Shown: one piece after another, positions 20,673 through 30,984 of the stretch
How the letters are laid out: each line of letters begins with the position of its first letter
Position numbering within the stretch: the stretch's first letter is position 1
Assembly: GCA_019155205.2 (NCBI GenBank)
Contig: JAHNZQ020000049.1
Location: forward strand, 262,247-326,246
DNA: 64,000 nucleotides
Direction: 5' to 3'
Source of the DNA: Gracilaria vermiculophylla
Taxonomy: Eukaryota > Rhodophyta > Florideophyceae > Gracilariales > Gracilariaceae
The notes under the pieces: generated by a model
Databases searched by the model: none
What the model saw: only the letters and a program-made list of their open reading frames with translations
What the model was told of the DNA's origin: nothing
Program-made: the position numbers and the translations under genes

Positions 20673-23155
20673 TCCCCGCAAATTCGGTCTCGAATCCGTT
20701 ATGGAACGGCGTTTGACATTGGAAAATGCGACCAATACCCCGTTGAAAACGGTGGGAATCATCGAATTAGTCGTACGCCTGGAAGCTTGATGGTAAATCT
20801 CGACTTCGTAGTTTCTCAGTCATTGGCAGTTTCAGTGATACTGGGATGTGACTACTGCAATCGACTCTTTGGGGCCATCTGGCCCCGCCAAAGCCGTGTG
20901 GAAATGGGAGATGAATCCTCCGTTCCAATTGTTCTTCGTCCCTCGAAGAGTACCTGTCAGAAGCGCGTACCGTTTCCTATTGCGCAGGATCCCCCCCCCC
21001 CCCCCCTGCCTCATTGGGATAGACAGAGCTCCGAGTAGCTTATTCGATCTTAATCTCGGCAGGAACCCCAGTTATGGTAGATGTGAACTCCCGTCAACAC
21101 GGTGTACTGGTCGTTCAACCCTTTCCCTCGTTGTACGAGAAGCATCAATTAGCCGTTGCGAACGGTATAGTGCAGGTGACACCGGATGCTCCATTTCGGG
21201 TCCTGGTTGCCAACCTTGGTAAAATCTCCTAGTACCTGTTGAAAAACCAAGTCATTCGCTCAGTCATGTCACACCCACTGGCAATCGTTCCAACCAAGAT
21301 GAAAACGGCCGAGGTTCTCAGGATTTTCAACGATAAGAATGTCGCGAAAGGTGATTTGAGCCTGGTACCTGGAAGGGAAGATGCTATCTCAGACCCATCC
21401 GTGGAAGAATTTTCCTGCCAAGAGCAATAGAGAGCCAAGTGAGAGAGAAAGCCGCACGCGGACAAGCTTCGACGAGGTGGACCATTAGAAGACAATCGAG
21501 GAGCTCGAACTTGAACACGTTCCAGAGCCACACCACTAGCGCCTCCGCAATATGCTGCAGGAATTCATCACGATATGGGACGGCTCCTATAGGCAGATTA
21601 ATTCAACGGAACACCGTATTGATATGCAGCCGGACGCAAGGCCAGTGGGAAAAAAGCATTACAGGGCCGGACCAAATGCCCGAAAGAATGAACAGTTCCA
21701 AATGGACGAGATGCTCCGCGCAGGTGTTATTGAGCCAGCTTAATCGCCTTGGGCATCTCCAATGGTACTGGATCTGAAGCCTGATTGACCCTAGCGATTT
21801 TATGTCTACTGTTGCCTTCTCAATGCCATGACGGTACGCGATGCGTGCTCCATTCCTCGTATGCACGATTGTATTGACTTGCTTTGGAAATCCCCGGTGC
21901 TTACTGCATTAGATGCGCATTGAAGTTAGTGTAAAGTCGCCGTTCGGGAAAAAGACCACAACAAGACTGCGACAAGACCACAAAAAAACCGTGACAAAAC
22001 AGCGACAAGACGACGACAAGACCGCGTTCGTTTGTAATTCTTGCTCCTACCGCTTCAAGTGGACGCCTATTAGGCAAGCCAATGCCCCCGCGACCTTCCA
22101 GCATGCCATCGACATACTTTTGAACGGTTTTAAATGGCGGAGATGTCTCGTATATTTGGATGGAATCGTCTTTTTCTCAGGTACTCTGGATGATCAACTC
22201 ACCCATATAAGGTAGGTCAAGACCGTTTAACGGGATGCAGGGGTGACCCTAAAGCTGGGAAAATTCGATTTTTTCACAGGTACTGTAGAATATCTGGGGC
22301 GCATGATCCGTCCCGGACGGTGAACAATCGAAAAGCTCGTGTACAATCCCTGACAAGGGCAAAAGAACCCGAAACGCCGATAGATCTACGCTCCTTCCCG
22401 GGGCTGGTCAACGTCTACAGACGGTTCATCTCGAGTTTATTGGATATTGCCGCCTCTCTCAACAGGCTTCTGCGGTAGATCAGCCAACCGAACTGGAGCC
22501 CTTCCTATCCGCTGGAATGGATGCTTCTAACTCACTTTGGGAGGGGGTCATTTCAACACCGATCTTGTCCTTACCCAGACCGGGTCTTTCATACTCCGTT
22601 GATACGGATTCGAGCGACTACCAAGTTGGTTGCGCGCTCTTTCAAACCACCGCGAAAAGGGAACGACACCTAACTGGCTATTAGTCATGCTGGCTCCATG
22701 AGCACGAGCTGTACAGCTCCATCTCGGAGAATGAGTGCCTTGCAGTTGTGTGGGAACTTTCCACCCTTCGCCCTTATCTTATGGAGGAGAGTTTTACCGA
22801 TTACACGGATCAATCCTTACTTAGGTGGTCTTTGAATATTTGGGATCCACCAGGTCGCCTAATGCGATGTAGACTCCTTTTAGCGGAATACGAGTTCCAT
22901 GTCGTATACAAGAAGGGTGCACAGAGTAACCATGCCGACGCCCTATCGCGTCTGCCCACTTCTGGGGAACCAACTCATTCGGGGAAGGATGAAATCCCAT
23001 GTTGCACGGCAAATTCCTCCAGTACAGAAGGTATATACCCAGCGGAGCCGGAGTGGCCAGTCGACAGGAACGTCGGGGCTGATATTGACTATGTGCTCGC
23101 CGTAAGCGAGAGTAACCATGAGAAACCCGTACCGGGATGTTTTGTACCAGTATAA
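20673..23155 (+). pseudogene. Ty3 family X pol: protease, reverse transcriptase, RNase H (decayed)
   Basis: Plus-strand frames with many stops follow the order of the R-element pol. The C-terminal part of a retropepsin (VNLDFVV...VILGCDY) is near 20790-20860. The RT N-terminus (HRIDMQPDARPV...GVIEPA) is at 21610-21740. The RT core is at 22022-22320, where the catalytic YxDD reads YLDG, so the second Asp is lost. RNase H is at 22590-22990 (VDTDSSDYQVGCAL, ending in NHADALSRLP). These enzymes would copy element RNA into DNA. A repetitive expansion sits inside the RT at 21945-22025. The 5' LTR and gag of this family are not seen; an R-family insertion lies where they should be. Confidence 0.75.
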
Positions 23156-23159
23156 ACGG

Positions 23160-24480
23160 AAGAAATGATCAGAGAGCCATTTGCCAATTAGTTCAGTATG
23201 GAGATATGAGCCCGTATCAACGGTGGTGACATTCTTGCTTTCCAGGTTAATGAAGCCTGATATCCTGACCCCACGGTCGAAGCCATCCCACAGTTCGTGG
23301 TCCCTCACTCCTTGCAAGCGCGGGTGTTCCACCTTTCGCATTACGCAAAATTCAGCGGCCACCATAGCGGTAGGAAGCTCTACCTGACCCATTGAAAGTA
23401 TTTCTAATGGCCCGCCACGGCAGTAGACTGTTAGAAAACTATGCGGTTCTGCACGGAATGTGCAATGAACCGGGTGGAGATCCACATGCACATAACGCAA
23501 CTCTCCCCCTTCCATTCGATGGCCCCGCTTGCGTTTGATGCGATCGGCACCGTCTGCCCCTTCTCCACGATCTTGAGAGGTGATAACTTCCTTTTCGTTA
23601 TCAAGGAACGTTTCTCGAAACTGGTTCTAACTGTCTCGCTACTGAGAAAAACAGCCTTTGCGGTTGCCAATGCCTTCGTCACGTATTGGGTTATCATCTA
23701 TGGCCCTTTAGTGGATTTTCTGTTCGATAACGGAAAACAATTCACGTCCACGTTCTTCGATGATGCTTGTCGTATCCTGGACGTGAAGAACCTATTCACT
23801 ACGACATACCTTCCTCCATGTAATGAGGTGGTTGAACGGCTTCACCGTACTCTCCTCGCCTCCATGCAATCAAGTATTGCTGATTACCCAAAGACATGGG
23901 ATCTGTACATGGACTGGCTATAGTTTGCGTACAGGACACACGTTTGCTTGAATACCGGAAGGTTCATCGTTTCAGTTGATACTGTCGCAGAATCCACCCA
24001 CGGTGGCTTTCGAACAACAAGCTGCGCTTGGCACATTCCCACCAGAGAGTGCCTACCACCAACGGTGGAAGGATTGGTTGATGAAACTAGTACCTGGTAC
24101 GCGAAAGTCAGTGGTAGGCGCCCAAGGCGCTCACACGCTGACTTTGGACACTCGCCGGCGGTGGAAAGGCCCTAGACCCCTGGACACCGGCGACTTTATG
24201 GTTGTCCGGAAGGTATTCTTGAATCCCGACCGGGAGAAGCGCCACATACTCTCGTCTGTGGCAGACGGGCCATTTGAGGTCATCTCGGAAGCGACCAATA
24301 CTGTCGTGTTTGCCATGGAAGACAACCACATAAGTCTGTCCCGTGCTCGAGTCACCCCAGCTCCTCCTCCCTCCTCGGAGAGAATTCTTCACCGCCCAAT
24401 CCTTCGGGAGACAGCCGCCTTGCGCGCGCAAAAAACATCCAGTATACCGGCAATCACACGGCCTGCCGTCTTGCTTCAAC
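23160..24480 (+). pseudogene. Ty3 family X integrase (decayed)
   Basis: The zinc-binding H2C2 part (HLSHYAKFSGHHSG...CTECA) is at about 23330-23465. The catalytic core is at 23520-23880 with FDAIG for the first Asp, FDNGKQF for the second and NEVVERLH for the Glu. The following frame (23976 onward) includes an integrase C-terminal barrel-like stretch with DTGDFMVVRKV and GPFEVISEA. Integrase joins the cDNA to host DNA. Most of the core is open but upstream frames are broken. The frame from 23976 continues to 25109 as a long Pro/Ser/Thr-rich spacer. Confidence 0.75.
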
Positions 24481-25480
24481 TTTTCGGGGCTCTCTCACAT
24501 CTCCCGTACGTGTCGGAGGAGAAGCCAACTATGTCGGACGGGCTGGGCCTACATGTTCGACCCTCAACAACTCCAGTCTGCACTGAAACATTTATCCGCC
24601 AGGTGGTACAGTCGGTGTCTCCCGTCGCTCTGTCTGAGACGGGGGACGACCTCTCCTCGGCTTCGCTTAAGGAAATCGTCTACTCGCATTCGCATCAAGA
24701 AAGACGCCAAAACCCACGAATGAGTGACCGTTTGCAGCAGCCTACACGGAAAAACGTCCCGGCGGCAACATCATCCATGACGGAGGTAAACGCCACAGCG
24801 GCAGGCAAGCGCACAGCGAACGTCGCAGCACAAGCTCTGAAGAACCCGGCTGCGCCGGAAACGCTACTCAACCGAGTCGAAAATACCGACCTAATCAGAG
24901 ACCGGAGCCATCAAGTGGCGGCTTTCGGAACGGAAATACACGTTGAGCACGGAAAAGTGGCTCCAAGAAGGAGAAATCACTCCGAAATTACGGGCGACAT
25001 CGCGGGACCTAGTCGCAACCTAGCCGATCGCCAGCTGCAACCTCGTGGTCCCAAGATGCTCACGCGTACATGGCAGCCCGCCCAACGCGGAAATGGCTGG
25101 GCGTTCTGAGCCATGGCACTTATCGAATGGAAGCCATGCATTCTCACGGTCAGACCAGAATACCGGGAGGCGGAAGCCAGCATCCCAAAATGGGAAGATG
25201 AACCCGAGACGGGAACACACAGCTCAGTGCAGGAAGAGGCTACGATAACCCCACATGGCCGGAAGGCTCACATACAAGAGTATGTTGTGGAACAAATCGT
25301 TGGATACTCGTTTAACGAGAAAGGTGTGTCGCATTACTGCGTACGCTGGTACGGGTACGATCCTTCTTCCGACAGGGCTGAGCCGGTTCAACATCCCCCA
25401 CTTTCTCTCGTGGTACGCTTTCACAACAATGCGGGTACAGCAGCTCCAGCAACTCAGGATAACCCCCAACCAGGGTGACC
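24481..25480 (+). pseudogene. Ty3 family X C-terminal spacer and chromodomain
   Basis: The frame 23976-25109 ends in a low-complexity linker. The adjacent frame 25113-25478 contains a chromodomain-like module (EYVVEQIVGYSFNEKG, then YCVRWYGYDPSSD) close to that of the large R element at 54846-55010. Chromodomains at the integrase C-terminus of chromoviruses steer insertion to marked chromatin. One frame change separates linker and chromodomain. Confidence 0.7.
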
Positions 25481-26079
25481 TTCCCATCCAATGGGAATCT
25501 TCACACGGTAGCAGTAGCGCTGGCATTTGCCACTGCACCCCACCCTTACTTTTAAATGAATCCACGAATGCTTGTTGATATCCAGCTTGCTGGTCGACTA
25601 TCATCGTGACCACGAGTATGGGTTTCCCATTTGCCTGACGTCCACTGTCGGCCACTCCATACTCATTTTCGTATCATGGTAGCCCAGTTTCGGGGGGGTC
25701 AATCGAAAACAACCTGTGGAGAACGGATCTGAAACCCTGCACGCAAGAGGGAGGGAAACAAGACACATATTTTCCGTAAAAGATCCCCTTGAAGAAGGAC
25801 GGGATAAGGGATAACCCAACTAATCGTTACGAGAAGGAGGCATCCCGCTATGACGGTTTGCAAAGGGTCCCTTCACGGCTGACAGATCACTAGAGGTGTC
25901 CTGGATGCTCAAGCCATCGCCGCGTAAAAAAATGTAGATGACATCCAACTTGTAGGCCCCCGGCGCGGGATCATCATTTCTAGAGGGAGAGCCACCGGAA
26001 TTCCCCGAAAGAGATGGGGCTGCCAGCTAAGCTGGGCTACCCGGGACAGTCTCAGTTCAGGTCTGCGCCAAAGCGATCG

Positions 26080-27905
26080 GCGAGTTCATCACGGGTGCCA
26101 TAGGCCCCAACCCATGCAAGAGAGATGCGGCCATCGCTCCTTCACGGCCATCTTCGAGGTCGCTTCTTCCGAAGTCTCCGGTTCCTTATCGACCATCGGA
26201 TCTTCCTCCTGGTAGGAGCCATACCACTCATCGGAGTCAACGTATCCGATACGGTGTCCAGCGGGGTTAACTCTCGGAGCCATCCGATATTCTCACGTCT
26301 CCTCACGGCTGACGTTCTGGACCTCCAACGGGTCGACTTAGATGAAAGCTCCCGCTTTTGCGGTGTGCCGTCCCACGGGTAAGTCAAAAACACTGGTTCC
26401 GCAATTGTGGTGGAAGCTCTGTTCCAGCGGTACTTCCTCCCAATGGATGGTGTCGACTAAATCGAAAAGGCCCCGCGACTTCTTCGCAGATGGCTACATT
26501 CCGAGGGGGACCCGCATTTCAAGGTGGCGAATGGCCGCCCACAGCTGCAGTTGAATGTACCACACTCGGTACTGGTCATGCGCCTTTGCAAGGAGATACG
26601 CCGATGTGTGGACTGTAGATTCAGTGATCCTTACCGACCTTATCCCCGTATGCGGGTCATTCACGAAGTAAGACACCAGGAAGGTCAGTATCGTTTGTAG
26701 CGCGATGTAGCATCCCTGTCACGCCTCTATATGATCCCAACACGGTAATACAGGGGCGTACAGACCCTTTTGGAGTGCCGGAGCGATCCATTCCTTTCCT
26801 ACGTTTCACTACGGGATGCATTATCACATTCGAAAGCGTGCCTTCCGTTCAAAACGGATGATGTTCTGTAAAAAGGATGACCGGTACGACTAGGATAAGT
26901 ACCTTAACTCCACCGATAGTGTCGGTTGAGTCCAGCAAAGAGCCTCCTGCCTCGCGATGAGAACGTTCCACCAGGCCATGGTTTGTGGTTCCGTAAGGCT
27001 ATCGTAATGTCCCACTACCCCGCGAGTGCTGTAGAGTCCCACATCAAACTGAAGTTCATCCGGGATTAATACCTCGAACAATGCACGGCTCAACCGGTGA
27101 AATGCCAAGCGCACCAGACCAACGTGCGCCGCAGGAGCGGATTCTCCCGTTACTCGTCGGGAGTAATCCATTGGTACCGTGACTCATGTCCTCGAATCGC
27201 AAGAAGTTACAAAGATGACGTGGAGATCTACTGGAAGGAAGCCGGCCCCGTCGCCCAAACGGTACAGAAGTTCTGCATTCCGCACGGATGTAGGATGAAA
27301 CCACGGTACGAACTGGAGTTGCATCGCCTCATGTCGGGTTGGTGGGCTAAACTCTACTAGGGAATCGTATGGCGGCCACTGTCGGCCGTCGGCGTCCCCA
27401 ATGGTGGACGACTCCGCCCGGGGGGCAGCATAAGAAGCAGGCGGCGGAGCCGGAACTGAGCGACGCCCTGTGGAGCGGTTGTTGTTGGAGTCCGGAATGT
27501 CGTTTCCTTACGAATTCGGTGGATTAGGAGTCGGGGCGCTCATGGTGCGGTCGAGAGTTGGTGTAGCAGCACGAGCCGTTGGGAACGGAAATGGTTGTTG
27601 CGACGGAGAAGTTGTTCAACGCTCTTTGCGTGTACTTCCGGCGTCCTGCCGTGATTTTCCGGTGAGCCGGAGGAGGGCGCGCGCGTATGTATGTTATCCG
27701 CCTGCGGGACGCCCATCGCATGTTGGTCCCCTTGGCGGAGGGGGCGGATATGAAGTGCACAACCGTTTTTCGGATGATTACCGCTCATGGGCTCGTACTG
27801 CGAAAAGCGCAGGAGGGGATTAATATGGCTAAGTTCCTCATAAGTGGTTGGTGGAACGCGGTCTACACGTGTGGCACGAATCCTGGTACTGTGCACGGCG
27901 AGGGT
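26080..27905 (-). pseudogene. Antisense accessory ORF of Ty3 family X (broken)
   Basis: Minus-strand frames downstream of, and antisense to, the family X pol. Three segments match other accessory ORFs in order: FVPWFHP-like near 27310 (compare FVPFHD in the R element), then 27171-26890 with QFDVGLYSTRGVVGHYDS and ARQEALCWTQP (compare FDVNFYRTRGEVGY and RHEALCWTQP at 46420-46540), then 26676-26494 with QYRVWYI (compare QYRFWYV at 46890-46910). The function is unknown and no known domain is recognised. Several frameshifts and stops. Placement between pol and a downstream LTR on the opposite strand resembles antisense ORFs reported for plant Tat/Ogre-type Ty3 elements, but I see no sequence link to those. 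Confidence 0.6.
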
Positions 27906-28475
27906 TCAAATGGCCGTATATTTATTTATTTAGGATGTTTCCTATTTATTTAGTTAGCGCTACAGTACTTAAGGGCACTGGCATCCCTGCCGCCGGCCTC
28001 AGTAAACGGTAACCAAGGTTTCCGCTCTGAGCCGTCCGCCAACATCGGTGTCTGCCTCTTGCGAGGGATATCCCATAGCGCACGGTTGCTCATCCGCCCT
28101 GTTTGCTGAGAGCGCCCATTCTTGGGTATATTACCAGTTTCACTGTGCTCGCTACTTTACAAGGATCTTCACGATTTCTATCGTATTCATCACAGCTGCC
28201 TCCCTTTTTCCCACCTTGGGGGTACATCCTCCACCTCGTGGATCGCGCGATCCGCGCTCCCCTTCATTTCCCATCTCTTTCCTCCACGGCGGTACCGCAC
28301 AAACGTACATTCCCCTAGTGGGGATCCTTTCATTCCTCTACCGCTAAGTGCTGACGGATAAACCTCGATCTTACACGCAATATTGTCGTGTTGTTCCCTC
28401 AAGAGGGCTCTACCGCCCAACTATCTCCACGGAGAAAGATTCGGACGTCTTCGTACTCTTTTCCTGCTTGCAGGC
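27906..28475 (+). repeat. Putative 3' LTR of Ty3 family X
   Basis: Lies just beyond the accessory ORF. It starts near an ATTTATTTATTT run and GCGCTACAGTACTTAAGGG (27957), the motif shared with R LTRs, and ends before the Y-family pol at about 28480. A partial relative lies in reverse at 45040-45430. Exact ends were not determined: no clean TG/CA pair or target duplication was found. Confidence 0.4.
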
Positions 28476-28479
28476 TATT

Positions 28480-30420
28480 GAACTATAGAAGTCTTTGAGA
28501 CGTTAAGAAAAGCATTAAAAAATAAAACAATTTTGGTCTCGCTAGATTGGAGCAAGCAGTTCAGATGTCACATTGATGCTTCAAAGACCGCTGTTGGTGG
28601 AGATTGGACACAACTTGCAGACGTGTTGCAACTAGCGCATGATTCTAAGATAAATGGTCATTCTAATTTGGCAAAGACACGGTCAAGACTAAGCATTTTC
28701 CATTGGAGTGACAAGAGTCAAGATGTTTCGAAGTATGAAGATGGATGCATGAGGTATTAGCAGTTTAAGGACTCAAATAAATAAGAAGAAGTTAGCAGAC
28801 CCAGAATCTTTGGAGTTACTAGAGAAAAAATGGGGCTCATGATCCACAGACTTTATCGTAAGCTTACCCAAGGCAAAAGGTGGATTTGATGCGAGAACTA
28901 CATTGGTTAATATTTTGACCAGAAGATTTTGTTTCTTAAGATGCACTACAAATGAAACAGCTGAAGACACTGCGAAGGCCTTCTTCTGAAACAACTTTAA
29001 GCACCATGGAATGCCGGATAGGTTATCCTCGGACCGAGATCCAAAATTCACGTCCAAGTTTTGATATGATCTGATAGAAATTTGTGGAGTTAAGTTGAAA
29101 ACGTCATCGAGTACAAATCCGCAGATTGAAGGAGCCACTCAAATCATGAACAGAGAGGTTGAAAACTATCTTTTTTGTTATTGCTTTTACCTTCAGAAAG
29201 ACTACAATGTATTGCTTCCTGCAGCTCAGTTTGTGTTAGAACACTGGGTCAATGGTTGAGAACGTGAACGATGGTGACCAGCCGAGGAGAAGTCGGCAGG
29301 TCGACCAGGGTTTATAAAGAGAATCAGACCTTCGAAAACGAGGCCACAGTAAATGATTTCTACGGTACCCCTTTAGATGCACTAGCTATGAAACATCTCA
29401 TTGCCAGCTATGCAAAGTGGAAACGAATGTCCTTCATGGGACAATTGTCCTTTAAAAGATGCTTCTAGAACATTCCGTCATGGACACAATTCGGATGCTT
29501 ACATTGACAACAAGAGTGCCGATAGGGTCCTGTACGGCCTATGACTTCAAGCATAGCATGATGACATGGATTGTCGAACGTGGTTGTAAAGCTTGTCTAG
29601 GGCAAACAACACATTGAATCAAACTGCAATTTCACGAGGAATGCATCTAGGCTACGTTAACCATATAATATCAAGTCTATTACTCATGATTCATATAATA
29701 AAAGCATAAAACAATGTAAATCCTAACAGTTTGCATACAACTCTGCAGTGACTGATGATCTTGGGATGTCACCATTTGAATTGGATGTTGGATGAACACA
29801 GAAGTCTCCTCTCTACATGCTCTCTAGATAAGAGATACCGGTGCAAAATGTAAAAGAATGCAAGGAAAAGCTAGAAGCTTCAATAGAAGATGCACAATAA
29901 GCTTACAAAATTGCAAAAGCTTGTCAAAGCGCCTATTGTTCGCTGAAGTATCGGTTTCTTCAATATAAATTTTGGGGGAAAAGTTTGGCTAAACCTTTCA
30001 TTGTTCAAGGGTGACTATGCGAAGTCTCAAGAATCTGGGAAGCATAGTATCAGAAGGTTCGGGCCTTTCCGAATGGTTAAGTAAATTGCAAAGAAGGCTT
30101 TGAATTTTGCGCTCCCTGACTATATCAAGATTCATCCTAATGTCCATGTCAGCCATACTATATCTCACAAGAAACAACCAGATGATATAGGTGCGTCTAT
30201 TCAGCCAAGATCAGAACCGATAAAAAACAGAAGAAGGCAAAAGATATTAAGTTACAGCGACTCTCAAGCACAGGACAAGAGCAAGGGGATATCAGTTTCT
30301 GACTCTTATGAAAGGAGAGCCCAGTCATGATGCTGAGTGGTTGAGCTAGAAATCATTTGTCGACAAGGATGGAACCGTTACTGGAGTGCGGCAGGAATAT
30401 ATTATTCAAGCGGGAGTACT
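28480..30420 (+). pseudogene. Ty3 family Y RNase H junction, integrase and chromodomain fragment
   Basis: Starts in the RT/RNase H hinge (HIDASKTAVGGDW, 28570), jumps after a deletion to integrase (DFIVSLPKAKGG near 28850; SSDRDPKFTS near 29025; NREVENYL near 29150) and resumes after a nested solo LTR at 29734 with GMSPFELDVG. It continues through ALPDYIKIHPNVHVSHT (30105) to a chromodomain end (FVDKDGTVTG, 30360). The third catalytic position, usually Glu, is Gln (GATQIMNRE), and many stops are present. The motif series is classic chromovirus integrase. The 3' LTR follows at 30467. Confidence 0.8.
29234..29728 (+). mobile_element. Solo LTR (or small non-autonomous LTR element) nested in Ty3 family Y
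   Basis: A 495-bp insertion that begins TGTTAG and ends CTAACA, flanked by the perfect 5-bp duplication GTTTG at 29229-29233 and 29729-29733. It splits the family Y integrase frame between two normally adjacent motifs. It has no coding capacity. Inverted TGTTAG/CTAACA ends and a 5-bp duplication are diagnostic of an LTR; recombination between two LTRs would leave a solo copy like this. Orientation is not certain. Confidence 0.8.
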
Positions 30421-30466
30421 ACTGCAATATCATTGACATGAACGTCGATAGTCCGTGTAAGGGAAA

Positions 30467-30984
30467 TGTGTGACAAACGGTTCGCTAAATACACTCTATT
30501 TATCTAGTGTGACGTCGAATGGTAGTTCATCGATATTGTATGTTGTGCAGTACAATAATTTTATAGACTTAAATAAACGTAATATTCTTTTTGTCTTGAA
30601 CACTCTTCTTGACTTCTTTCTGCCGTCAAACCTAGTGCTAGAACCGTTCTCATATAGTATCCTACATCATTTCTACTTTATGGTATAGTTCTATATCTTT
30701 TGTATTACAACCAATAAAAATGCAGATTATGTTCTTCTATAGAATCTTCCAGAAGCTTTTAGATCCTTCTAGCTGTATACTTTGTTCAAGAAGCTTTTAC
30801 TTGCTTCTTCAACAATCGACACCACTAGAACTTTCTGGAAGCTGTTTCGACTTTGTTCTAGATATCTCTAATGGGGAGAGTCTAAAGCCTGTATAAAGGC
30901 TTAGTGCTCTAGATAAAAGTGGGCATTTGGCAACTCAAGTAAAGTTTTATTCAACCTACCCTCTCCCTACTCCTACTTATTTCA
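30467..30984 (+). repeat. 3' LTR of Ty3 family Y
   Basis: Begins TGTGTGACAAACGG after a purine run (AAGGGAAA, candidate polypurine tract) and ends near TATTTCA at 30984. A TATA box (TATAAAGG near 30893) lies about 90 bp before the end. It shares several blocks with 17920-18176. It directly follows the chromodomain end of the pol fragment. Confidence 0.65.

Noticed and set aside
22943..23515. A 190-codon open frame on the minus strand
   Set aside because: It is the antisense shadow of family X RNase H and integrase; the plus strand carries the recognisable motifs here.
29430..29480. Copia preintegrase-like peptide inside the 495-bp insertion
   Set aside because: A short match to the CPLKDA stretch at 3728 is limited to about 14 bases and lies inside a sequence with clear LTR ends; judged coincidental.
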